Part shown: positions 1 to 8,700 of the stretch, piece after piece | How the letters are laid out: every line of letters begins with the position of its first letter | How positions within the stretch are numbered: position 1 is the first letter of the stretch | Virus record (IMG/VR): IMGVR_UViG_3300025647_000030 | Span: 1 to 64,000 of that record | Direction: 5' to 3' (one strand) | DNA: 64,000 bases | Origin: a virus | The notes under the pieces: generated by a model | Database searches by the model: none | The model's input: the letters and a program-made list of their open reading frames with translations, nothing else | What the model was told of the DNA's origin: nothing | Made by a program: the position numbers and the translations under genes

Positions 1-90
1 AAATTCAACCCAATATCTATTTGGATTTGCTATTGAATTTGATTTTATTACTTGGTTGACAAAATTTTCAACTCCACTATTGTAAGCCAT
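1..90 (-). CDS. Tail tube / gp54-like protein, 5' end only
   Basis: Only the first 30 codons lie in the window; the gene reads leftwards and is cut by the window edge. The visible N-terminus begins MAYNSGVENFVNQV and continues to PNRYWVEF. That opening (a short helix, then an N-R-Y/F-W-V-E-F beta strand) resembles the start of T4-family tube-type proteins such as gp54, the tube initiator on the baseplate, or gp19. A good ribosome site (GGAG, about 8 nt upstream) fixes the start. Since gp19 itself is at 56018-56554, gp54 is the likelier identity, and it fits the gp48 gene nearby. The assignment rests on 30 residues and the neighbourhood. Confidence 0.5.
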   Translation of the reverse strand, partial: MAYNSGVENFVNQVIKSNSIANPNRYWVEF

Positions 91-99
91 TTCTTACTC

Positions 100-684
100 C
101 TAATAAGGTTTCTTACCTTCAAACCAGAATCCAATATCTTTAAATGTTTTACCTATAACATTTGGACCTATTGATTTGAGATATTTTGATTTACTATAAT
201 TATTTATATTGATAATATGCTCTGATTTTTTACACCAATTCTTTACACATTTAACAGATATATTATAATTATTTTTACAATTTACGACTTTACCCCAAGG
301 TGTGTGGTAATAACCAACAAAAGATGGATTTTTATCCCCTGATGTTGATTGTTGTTTTTTCCCTTTATTCCACGGTGTTTTTCCTTGTCTAGATTTTGAC
401 ATTTTTAATCTGGTTATTTTAGATGGCTTATGACCTTTTTTAAATTGAGTATCAGACATTTTTAAAAGATTACCCTCTTTAATATCACCTCTTAAACGAT
501 GTATTGAAGCATGGTCGTCTGGATGTAGTGCTATAAGATTTTTAGCATCATCCGAACCACCAGCACATCTAGGTACTATATGATGAACATGAAAGCCTTT
601 AGGAATCTCCCAGTTAGGTATAAATTGACGCCAATAATTAACAAGATTCTTCCGGTGGGGTTTTGTATAAATATTATTAGACAT
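100..684 (-). CDS. Free-standing HNH homing endonuclease with NUMOD3-type tail
   Basis: This 194-residue protein carries an HNH (beta-beta-alpha-metal) nuclease core: HHIVPRCAGGSDDAKNL at about residues 34-50, with H35, N49 and H58 as likely metal/catalytic residues. Residues 85-112 hold a lysine-rich segment (TRLKMSKSRQGKTPWNKGKK) typical of NUMOD3 DNA-binding motifs of phage homing endonucleases. A start codon at 684 follows an AGGAG ribosome site. It lies between two minus-strand virion genes, directly upstream of the gp54-like gene and downstream of a hairpin terminator. That is the usual situation of a selfish endonuclease inserted between essential genes in T4-like phages. The cleavage site cannot be read here. 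Function as a homing endonuclease is inferred from family and position. Confidence 0.85.
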   Translation of the reverse strand: MSNNIYTKPHRKNLVNYWRQFIPNWEIPKGFHVHHIVPRCAGGSDDAKNLIALHPDDHASIHRLRGDIKEGNLLKMSDTQFKKGHKPSKITRLKMSKSRQGKTPWNKGKKQQSTSGDKNPSFVGYYHTPWGKVVNCKNNYNISVKCVKNWCKKSEHIININNYSKSKYLKSIGPNVIGKTFKDIGFWFEGKKPY

Positions 685-715
685 AGTAAACTCCTGATTA
701 GTTTATTGTGTTTAG

Positions 716-750
716 AAAAGAGGTGTTATCTTGGCGGATCACCTCTTTTT
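716..750. terminator. Bidirectional-looking hairpin terminator
   Basis: A perfect 10-bp stem (AAAAGAGGTG at 716-725 with CACCTCTTTT at 740-749) encloses a 14-nt loop. It ends in a T run on both strands (five Ts on the plus strand, four on the minus). It lies between the minus-strand gene ending at 777 and the HNH gene starting at 684, so it probably limits minus-strand read-through into the endonuclease. Confidence 0.65.
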
Positions 751-776
751 GTTTTCTATTATTTATCATTTTAAAT

Positions 777-1295
777 TTAATAAGGCTTTTTTCCAACCCA
801 ACGGGCTGCCGGCAAGTGAATAATATTTGAATAATCATCATCTAGTTCTATAACGTTATATTTTGTTTTGATATGTTTTGTCAAATATCTATGCAATGTT
901 GGTTCGTATAATTTGGTTTTCGCAACAGCTTGTAAAATTTTATATGATAATTTAAATCTAGTATTTTTATTTCTTGTTGTTTTTTTAACTTTTTCCAATG
1001 CCTTTAATAATTGCATTCTTTCCCGCAATGGTAGATAATGTAAATTTATTCCTAACCAACCGTCATTATAGAATTCAATAGGAATAGATATTGGAAAAGC
1101 ATCCCATGTTGGTAGTTTATCTTTGTGCTTCGCGTCATATACAAAATTATGAATGACTCCTATTTCAGGTGTTGTGGTTGTTTTATATTCAGACTTACCC
1201 TTGATTGTTTTATCAATCATTTTATTAAACCAAGCAGTAGCATTTTTAGCTTTTGCTTTTGATGTGTTAATAATTTTTTTAAGTTGATTTTCCAC
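777..1295 (-). CDS. Conserved T4-superfamily phage protein, function unknown
   Basis: This 172-residue protein has a basic N-terminal third, then a well-ordered core with FYNDGWLGINLHYLP at about residues 75-89. I recognise this pattern (YDGWLG-N-HYL-P followed by an R-x3-L helix) as recurring in marine T4-like phages, but cannot attach a proven function. It starts inside the 3' end of the gp4 gene (17-nt overlap), so the two are translationally coupled. In T4, gene 4 is preceded by gene 2, the DNA end protector that seals the packaged genome, so a gp2-like role is possible from context only. No catalytic motif, signal peptide or membrane segment is visible. Confidence 0.75.
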   Translation of the reverse strand: MENQLKKIINTSKAKAKNATAWFNKMIDKTIKGKSEYKTTTTPEIGVIHNFVYDAKHKDKLPTWDAFPISIPIEFYNDGWLGINLHYLPLRERMQLLKALEKVKKTTRNKNTRFKLSYKILQAVAKTKLYEPTLHRYLTKHIKTKYNVIELDDDYSNIIHLPAARWVGKKPY

Positions 1296-1755
1296 GTTTT
1301 TTTATTCCTAGTTCGTATTCGGTCATTATTTTAAATTGCATATTATGTTTTATAGCAAATTCTCTTGCTGCCTTCCACTTATCTTGATTCCTCTCATAAG
1401 TTATTCTTTCATTAATATATTTAGCTTGACTTTTCTTAGTGATTTTCTTTGGTGATGTTGGTGGTAATGTTTCTTTATATGGTTTAACTTCAATTATTAT
1501 TTTCTGTTCTATACCTTCAGTATTTCTAATCAATAGCCAGAAATCTGGAAAATATCTACGTACTTTGTTATCTATTGATGAATAATATGGTATTGGATGT
1601 ATTTCAGAACCCCATTTTAAAACTGAAGCATTTTTATCACACCAATTCATCATTTTTAATTCCCAAGATGATCTAAATACTATATTAGATTTATCTCCAA
1701 TATATTTAGATTCATTGATTAATTTATATTTTCCTTGTGTATATTGTAAAGTCAT
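1279..1755 (-). CDS. gp4: Head completion nuclease-like protein gp4
   Basis: At 158 residues it is close to T4 gp4 (150), which completes DNA-filled heads before tail joining. The sequence shows a PD-(D/E)xK nuclease arrangement: PD at 70-71 (RYFPDF) and EVK at 89-91 (IIIEVKPY). It is preceded by the family opening KYIGDKSNIVFRSSWE and followed by a helix with NQDKWKAAREFA. The catalytic residues D71, E89 and K91 are all present, so the nuclease site looks intact. The gene is divergent from gp48; only 33 nt separate the two start codons, so promoters for both directions must be very compact. The ribosome site for this start is weak. Confidence 0.88.
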   Translation of the reverse strand: MTLQYTQGKYKLINESKYIGDKSNIVFRSSWELKMMNWCDKNASVLKWGSEIHPIPYYSSIDNKVRRYFPDFWLLIRNTEGIEQKIIIEVKPYKETLPPTSPKKITKKSQAKYINERITYERNQDKWKAAREFAIKHNMQFKIMTEYELGIKKRGKST

Positions 1756-1788
1756 AAATATATTTAGTTATTTTTCATAGGAATAAAA

Positions 1789-2613
1789 ATGTCTGATAAA
1801 AAAATATTAGCTTATCCTTCATATATGAGGGGCGATGCAAGACCAAAAAGTTCTACCGATCCAAATTCACCGCATACTGTTAGAAATGATATGCTAACTT
1901 GTGTACACTTTAAATTTTTTGAGAGATTATCTGAAGAACAAACAAACGATGATTCCGAAATATATTTATATATGCCGTCAACATTAAGAAATCCAGGTAA
2001 AGTTGAGTGGGAACAGAAAGGTATTGGTAAAATTGGAAATACAATGACTACCTTTGCTCAAGAAGGATTTTTGGATACTTTATCTAGTGCATATAATGAA
2101 ATTTCTTTTGGTGATATTATGGACATTGGCAAAACAATGGCACAACAATCTATTTTGGGTGATGCTGGTGCATTTAATTCTGGTAAAGCAGAAAACCCAT
2201 ACTTAAAGATGTTCTTTAAGGGTGTCGGTATGAGAACATTCGAATACACATTTAAATTTACACCAAAATCTTCAGATGAATCTAGAATAATATATCAAAT
2301 TATACAAGAATTCCGCAGGGCTTCTTTACCTGAAAAGATACCATTTAACTTCTATTTAAATTATCCAAAGGAAATTGAAATTAAATACCTACAATCAAAT
2401 GGCGGTGGTAGATTTGAAGAATTAGTTTGGATGAATAAATTTAGACGTTGTGTTATAACGAGTATTGATGTTGATTATGCATCTGCTGGATTTTATGTTC
2501 CTATGCGAGATGGATTTCCATCAGAAACAACATTGACATTACAATTCACCGAAACGGATATTATAACTAGAGGTGACGTTGATAGTGACGTTACAAATGG
2601 AGCATCATTCTAA
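1789..2613 (+). CDS. gp48: Baseplate tail-tube cap gp48
   Basis: This 274-residue protein matches gp48, the baseplate protein that caps the hub and forms the platform for tube polymerisation. Supporting features are the central segment NPYLKMFFKGVGMRTFEYTF, the following FTPKSSDESRIIYQII helix, and the tube-like C-terminal half (MNKFRRCVITSIDVDY, then SETTLTLQFTETDIITR). All are typical of the gp48/gp54 tube-fold pair. It is the first gene of the long plus-strand baseplate operon. Its ribosome site (ATAGGAA, about 10 nt upstream) decides the start. The stop overlaps the gp53 start as TAATG. Confidence 0.85.
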   Translation: MSDKKILAYPSYMRGDARPKSSTDPNSPHTVRNDMLTCVHFKFFERLSEEQTNDDSEIYLYMPSTLRNPGKVEWEQKGIGKIGNTMTTFAQEGFLDTLSSAYNEISFGDIMDIGKTMAQQSILGDAGAFNSGKAENPYLKMFFKGVGMRTFEYTFKFTPKSSDESRIIYQIIQEFRRASLPEKIPFNFYLNYPKEIEIKYLQSNGGGRFEELVWMNKFRRCVITSIDVDYASAGFYVPMRDGFPSETTLTLQFTETDIITRGDVDSDVTNGASF

Positions 2614-3179
2614 TGGCTTATTTCGATAAATTTAGTAAAATTAATTACCAAGATCAATTGGTTGTTAATATATTTGATTCTATTATAATGAAATATCGTG
2701 AATTAGATTATACAAATATATATTTTAAATATAACTTAAAACCGGGAGAAAAGCCCGAGCATGTAGCATATGATTTTTACGGTAGTGAAACGCTACATTG
2801 GATTTTACTATTAACAAATAAAATTGTTGATCCTATGTTTGATTGGTATCTATCGTATAATGAATTGGTTGATAACGCAAAAACAAAATATAATAATATT
2901 TACGAAACACATCATTATGAGGTTATCGAAGCATTTGATAGATTTAAAGTTGGAGATTGGACTGATAGTTGGTATGACGAAGTTGAATTACCCGATTATA
3001 TTGCTATTAATGGAGAATTACCACATAATATAACTCCAATATCAAACTTAATGTATGAGGAGCAATTGAACGAGGAAAAAAGGATTATTAACGTTATTTC
3101 AGAAGAACATATACAAACTATTGTTAGAGATTTTGAATTAATGTTAAGTGATGATTACATTTATCTTACAGAAATTTAA
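2613..3179 (+). CDS. gp53: Baseplate wedge protein gp53
   Basis: At 188 residues it is close to T4 gp53 (196), which clamps the wedges around the hub. The N-terminal pattern F-x-Y-YDF-G-S-E-LHWILLLTN (residues 52-71), followed by DPMFDWYLSYNEL, is characteristic of the gp53 family. This short wedge domain also occurs fused to a LysM-type domain in T4; here the C-terminal part (residues 110-188) is acidic and specific to this phage. Its start codon overlaps the gp48 stop, indicating coupled translation, and it is followed 2 nt later by the hub gene. Confidence 0.88.
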   Translation: MAYFDKFSKINYQDQLVVNIFDSIIMKYRELDYTNIYFKYNLKPGEKPEHVAYDFYGSETLHWILLLTNKIVDPMFDWYLSYNELVDNAKTKYNNIYETHHYEVIEAFDRFKVGDWTDSWYDEVELPDYIAINGELPHNITPISNLMYEEQLNEEKRIINVISEEHIQTIVRDFELMLSDDYIYLTEI

Positions 3180-3181
3180 AT

Positions 3182-4471
3182 ATGGCTAATAATAAAAATT
3201 ATACATTCGGCGGTGATTTTAAATCACATAGAGTACTAATAGAAGGTTCTGATTTATCTACGATAGTATCTGAAATAGAAATATATCAAGATATTACTAC
3301 GCCATTTTGGACTGCTTCAGTTTCATTTTTTGATACACAAAATAGATTAATGCAGGATGCTATAATTCAGGGTAGTAAGGTTACTATTCAAATAGAAGAT
3401 TCTACAAATAAACAAACATTCAAATTTATGGTCTATGAAATTTCAGATAGAGAAATGATAGGACAGCAAAAATATGTTTATAGAATTAAATGTATAGATG
3501 AAGCATTTTTTAAAGACCAAAAGCAGAGAATTAATAAACATTATGATGATAAAAAAGCATCAGATATATTTAAGGAAGTTATTAATAAAATAGGTGGTTC
3601 TGGTAAAGTTGATGAAACAAAAGATAAATTTTCTATTATAGTTCCAAATTTATCACCGATGGCGACAGCCGAATGGTTAGCTACATGGGCTACTAAAAAG
3701 GTACAGGAATTTACAGGACTAACCGATGACTATGGACTAGAATATACGCGTGAAGGTGCTAACGCCGAACAAGCCGATTATATTGTTTTTCAGCAAGATC
3801 ATGGTAAGTGGAGTTTTCGACCATTGGAGAAAATGTTCATAGATAAAAGTGGTAAACTACCTAATTTAGTTCAAAGACCCGCAAACCTTAAGGAAGATGA
3901 AGCAGGAGAAAAAGAACCGGAAGATTTTAAATATTCTATGCAGGGTTATAGATTTATTAGTCACTTCAATGCTATTACTAATTCTATTAGTGGTGGTTTT
4001 GGTTCAACTGCTATTGTACATGATATTAAGAATAAAAATGCAAAACTTCATACATATACATATTCACAAGATAATAAAAAAGATTATAGTAAAAAACCAT
4101 TTACTAATATTGATGGTATGTCAAAAACAAATATCGTTTATCAACCATATTTGGATTATTCAATCGAATCTGGTAAGGATACCATATCAACAAAGTATTA
4201 TAAGTGGAGAGGTTCTAGAAGATCAAATTTATTAAAATTAGATACTAATAGATTAATTGTATCTATTGCAGGTCGTATAGATATATATGATCAATTAGGT
4301 AAAATGGTAACTGTAGATTTACCAAAGAATAATGATGAAGATGATGGTAAATATTATGATACACATTATAAATTTGCTTGGGTTATTTTGGCTATGAGAC
4401 ATGTTTGGACACAAAAATCTTTTATGACATATATTGAACTTGGTAAGAAACGATTGGATAAATCAATATGA
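3182..4471 (+). CDS. Baseplate hub protein, gp27/GpD-like
   Basis: This 429-residue protein (T4 gp27 is 391) starts with a hub-type beta domain: HRVLIEGSDLSTIVSEIEIYQD, then a strand ending in SFFDTQNRL and GSKVTIQIED. This is the layout of gp27 and P2 GpD type proteins that form the trimeric tube-shaped hub. A later segment (residues 120-170, KASDIFKEVINKIGG then FSIIVPNLSPMATAEWLA) fits the second domain of late-control/hub proteins. It lies immediately upstream of the gp5-like spike and overlaps it by ATGA, the expected pairing of hub and spike. Exact homology to gp27 cannot be proved by eye. Confidence 0.75.
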   Translation: MANNKNYTFGGDFKSHRVLIEGSDLSTIVSEIEIYQDITTPFWTASVSFFDTQNRLMQDAIIQGSKVTIQIEDSTNKQTFKFMVYEISDREMIGQQKYVYRIKCIDEAFFKDQKQRINKHYDDKKASDIFKEVINKIGGSGKVDETKDKFSIIVPNLSPMATAEWLATWATKKVQEFTGLTDDYGLEYTREGANAEQADYIVFQQDHGKWSFRPLEKMFIDKSGKLPNLVQRPANLKEDEAGEKEPEDFKYSMQGYRFISHFNAITNSISGGFGSTAIVHDIKNKNAKLHTYTYSQDNKKDYSKKPFTNIDGMSKTNIVYQPYLDYSIESGKDTISTKYYKWRGSRRSNLLKLDTNRLIVSIAGRIDIYDQLGKMVTVDLPKNNDEDDGKYYDTHYKFAWVILAMRHVWTQKSFMTYIELGKKRLDKSI

Positions 4472-5766
4472 TAGATAATCAAATAGAGAATGGTGGATTT
4501 TCATTCGGTAATTTTAATTGGTGGTTTGGTGTAGTTGAAAAACGAGATGATCCTGAAAAATTAGGTAGACTTCGCGTAAGAATTCTAGGATATAATTCAC
4601 CTGATACATCCGATATAAAATCTGAAAAGCTAATATGGGCTTATCCAATTCAACCAATTATATCATCTGCTATGAACGGAATTGGTTTATCGCCAACGGG
4701 TATTGTAGAAGGTACTTGGGTATTTGGATTTTATCGTGATGGCCATTTCGCGCAAGACCCAGTTATACTTGGAACAGCAGGTGGTATTCCTTCCGATAAG
4801 AAACAATTTAAGGGTGGTGATGGATTTATTGATCCTCTGGGTACTTATCCTAGAGATGACTTCATTGGTGAATCTGATACAAATAGATTGGCTAGAAATG
4901 ATCCACCAGACGATTCTGGTGATAAGCCACAAACTATATTAGAAAAACAGAAAAGCGGTGAATCTCAAAAAGTACCTATTGCATTAGAGGGTTTGTCAAA
5001 GCAAGTCGCTCAAGCTAAACAACATAAGCAGGATGTTGAAGAAAAGAAAAATTGGACTGAGAAAGTCACTACATACAATGCACTCTATCCATTCAATCAT
5101 GTTAAAGAAACCGAATCTGGTCATATTGAAGAATGGGATGATACTAGGGATGCTGAACGATTTAAACGTTGGCATCGGTGTGGTACCTTTATTGAAGAAC
5201 ATAATGATGGAGATGTTGTACGTAGAGTTAAAAGAAATAATTATGAATTGATTATGGGTGAGAATTTTGTTCAGGTTATTGGCGACTGTTCAATTACTAT
5301 TGGTGCTGGTGATGATTTTGGTACTATAGAATCTGATGAAATGGATTGGACAAAAGAAGATTCTAATCCAAATATTGAACGCGGTGAAGAACCACATCTA
5401 AAAGATGTTCCTGAAATGTGGGATGAAGAATTGGATGATGACGCATATGTTGATCCGGACTTAGATGTTAAGAAATATAAAAAAGCATGGAAAAATGAGA
5501 GAAATATTGGTAAATCATCTTTGAATCTATTGGTTAAGGGGGATGTAAACCTTGAAGTTGAAGGTGATAGATATGAGAAGGTTCATGGTAAAATGGAATT
5601 ATATGTTGAGAAAGATTTGCATATAAAGAGTGGTGGAACTATTTACGCCGATGGTGGACCCGATATACATCTGAATAAACCCGGACCCACTCTTGATGTT
5701 GAATCTATTGCTTCTCCTGATTGGAGTTCAAATAAAAAAGGTAGAATAGATCCAGATGAGCAATGA
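4468..5766 (+). CDS. gp5: Central spike gp5-like protein lacking the lysozyme domain
   Basis: Residues 15-115 form the gp5 OB-fold domain (WWFGVVEKRDDPEKLGRLRV near the start, then TGIVEGTWVFGFYRDG and DPVILGTAGGIPS). Residues 340-415 form the C-terminal beta-helix with repeated short strands (NLLVKGDVNLEVEGDRYEKV, ending in GGTIYADGGPDIHLN). T4 gp5 has a GH24 lysozyme between these parts. Here the middle (about 120-330) is a charged linker plus a WHRCGTFIEEHNDGD strand block, with no E-8x-D-5x-T lysozyme signature. The protein is 432 residues against 575 in T4. It forms the spike beneath the hub and should carry the PAAR tip encoded at 11986-12282. Confidence 0.85.
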   Translation: MIDNQIENGGFSFGNFNWWFGVVEKRDDPEKLGRLRVRILGYNSPDTSDIKSEKLIWAYPIQPIISSAMNGIGLSPTGIVEGTWVFGFYRDGHFAQDPVILGTAGGIPSDKKQFKGGDGFIDPLGTYPRDDFIGESDTNRLARNDPPDDSGDKPQTILEKQKSGESQKVPIALEGLSKQVAQAKQHKQDVEEKKNWTEKVTTYNALYPFNHVKETESGHIEEWDDTRDAERFKRWHRCGTFIEEHNDGDVVRRVKRNNYELIMGENFVQVIGDCSITIGAGDDFGTIESDEMDWTKEDSNPNIERGEEPHLKDVPEMWDEELDDDAYVDPDLDVKKYKKAWKNERNIGKSSLNLLVKGDVNLEVEGDRYEKVHGKMELYVEKDLHIKSGGTIYADGGPDIHLNKPGPTLDVESIASPDWSSNKKGRIDPDEQ

Positions 5767-8700
5767 ATTAGTTCTACGAAATCAAGGTGAGTGGGAATTT
5801 CCCTATTATGATCCAAGCTATCAAAAAACCGATAGAATTATCGAAATGGCGATTAACTCAAAATATATCGCCTACTCCTTTAGTGGTTATAGAGAAGATT
5901 TACTTGATTATTATGAATACATAGAAATACGTGATTTGGAAACTAATGATCTAGTTACCACATTATATACAACTCTTATGTATGATGAAACATTTGGTGG
6001 CGCTATGGCCATGAATGAAAATTATCTTGCTGTAGGTACAGGGGGCATATTTGCTGATTATGGATATCCCAATACTAGCAGAATTGAAGTCTTTAATTTA
6101 AATACGTTTGAATTTGAATATGAAATTACTGAACCAACATTACAGCAAGTAGAAAATCATTTATCAAGCTATACTAGTAATACATTAAATGTTTATGATG
6201 GCTATATTGGATCGTTTAATTCAACCAATGGCATGAAACTACAACTAACAAATGATGATAATTTAATATCGCTTACTGATATTAGTGTTTCTTGCATTAT
6301 TGATGCACCCGTACAAATTTATACATTTAATGAGTATGGTCCACAAAATGGTTATGCAAATGTGGGTGTTACTCAGAAAAATACAGTAACAATAGATGGT
6401 CGGGATCCAGATAATTATGATAATATTTTAGAAAATTATGCTGAATATACACCATTCATAGAAACAGATTATCAATTAGTTTTTGATGGATACTATGATG
6501 ATAGAGCATTTAATTTAAATTGTCCTTTTCCAGTTGTATATTTAAATGTAGAATATGCCGCAAATGAAACATGGTTAAATGCTAACTCAATAATAACATT
6601 TGGTGATTCGACTTTTGAATATAATTTTGATTATTCTTATCCTGAACTTCCAAAAATATTTATAGATTATAGTGATGGATCCATACATAAAATATATGAA
6701 AAAACTATCGGTGATATTGGAAATAGAACACATCATGTCGTACCACATTTTTCGTTTGAACGTGATGAATATGGTAATATTGATTTAATATATGAAATTA
6801 TTTTTCATGAAGCAGAACCTTGGCGTATTGATATTTTAATTCATCATAGAGAACCGAATCCACAGTTTTATAATAACATGAACGGTTATGATTTGAATGT
6901 GGGTGATGAACTGATTTCACTTAATTTATTATATAGTTATGACTTAAAGAATAATAATTTTATAGATTTCTATAGAATATTTGATGCAAATATAAATTAT
7001 TTAAACGAGATGGTTAGAATCTCCGGAGAAAGCTTCGCGCAGGCTTTTGGTTCCGAATTTGCTATTGAAAATGATGGTACTGTTGCTTTATCATATTTTA
7101 GATCCTATGATACAATACCACCTACTTGGGTGGATGAATCAAATGTGGGTGCTTTAATATTTGACACATATAGTCATGAATTGATTAGCGATAATATTAT
7201 GATTGGTGAAAACTCAATTGAAGTTGATAGTAATTACGTTTATACCGTTGGCACAAACATTGTTAATGCTAATGATTCCACTCCATTACAACCTATAACT
7301 GGAAAATACGCATATAGGTTTGATGTTAATGCACAATTTAAAGTATATACATCATTAACTATAGATACATATAATGATAATTTTCTGAAATATTCCAGAA
7401 TATATGTTGATAAATTTTATTCAGTTAATACACAAAATATAAATGGTTCTTATGTACAACATGGAGAAATAACACCAGTAGTTGATGAAAATCATCCAGA
7501 TTATAATGGGTTTGATGATACATTCGGACAAGATGTATTTTTATTGGATGATAAAATTTATATTACATCATCAAAATATCAATCAATATATGTTTTTAAT
7601 GCGGAAACTTTACAATTAATAACCGAATTTAAAAATCCAATAAGCACCAATTTATATTTCGGTGAATATGTTTCTTTTAGTGATTCTACAATTGCTTGTT
7701 CGGTTTTTGATTCCGTAGCAAATACTAATTCTGTATTGATATATGACATTAATACATTTGATCTACTTCTGACAATTAACGATCCTAATAATTATACGGG
7801 TAGTATGTTTGGTCGTTTATATGATACGTATTCAAAAACTATTGCTATGACTGATACGAGAATTATAATATCGGATCCAGCATATTTAAATGATGTTGGA
7901 AATGGAATAGTTTATGTTTTTAATATTATCTATGGAAATCTAATACATCAAACAGAAAACATACATAGTGGCACAATTGATTTTGGTTTTGCCGTTGATT
8001 TGGATTCACAATATTATTATGTTTGCTGTCCAAATATAACTTCAATATTTTCATTAGAAACGGGCAATACCATTAATTCAATATCTAATTCTGGGTATTC
8101 AATAGACGTTAGCGATAGTTATATTTATTTAATAGACAGTCCGACAGTTGATTCTATACAAACAATTACAGTTTTGGATAAAAATGATTTTTCAGTTTTT
8201 GCATTGGCACCAACAACAATTAGAGTAAATGCATCTGAAGGTTTTAAAAGAATAAAAGAATTTTCCGATAAAATTTATTTAAGTATTCCGGAGAGAAATC
8301 TATTAGATGAAAAAATATTCGATGAGCAACATGACTATAGTAAAATACTTTCATTTCCAACAAATCATTTAATTCAAGAATTTGGTTCTATTGTTGATTT
8401 TGAATTATTATCCGGAAGATCGTCGATTATTTCAAATTATATAACATATAGTTCCGATTCTAGACTTAATGATAATTTTGGACATGATATTGCATTATCT
8501 CCAGATGGTAAAACACTCTACGCATACGGTAGAACAAATGATACTTTTAATGAAGATAAAGTTTATGTAATTGATACCGAAACAAAATTAGTTAAGCATA
8601 TTATAGAGAATCCAAATTTGGGTACAGCCTATGGTGATTTAGCTGATCTTTTTGGAAGAAGAAGTTTTAGTCAGGATCCCGGTACTACTATCGCGGCTGT

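Noticed and set aside
760-767. GATAAATA on the minus strand as a promoter for the HNH gene
   Set aside because: It is one mismatch from the late box, and the hairpin terminator lies between it and the gene.
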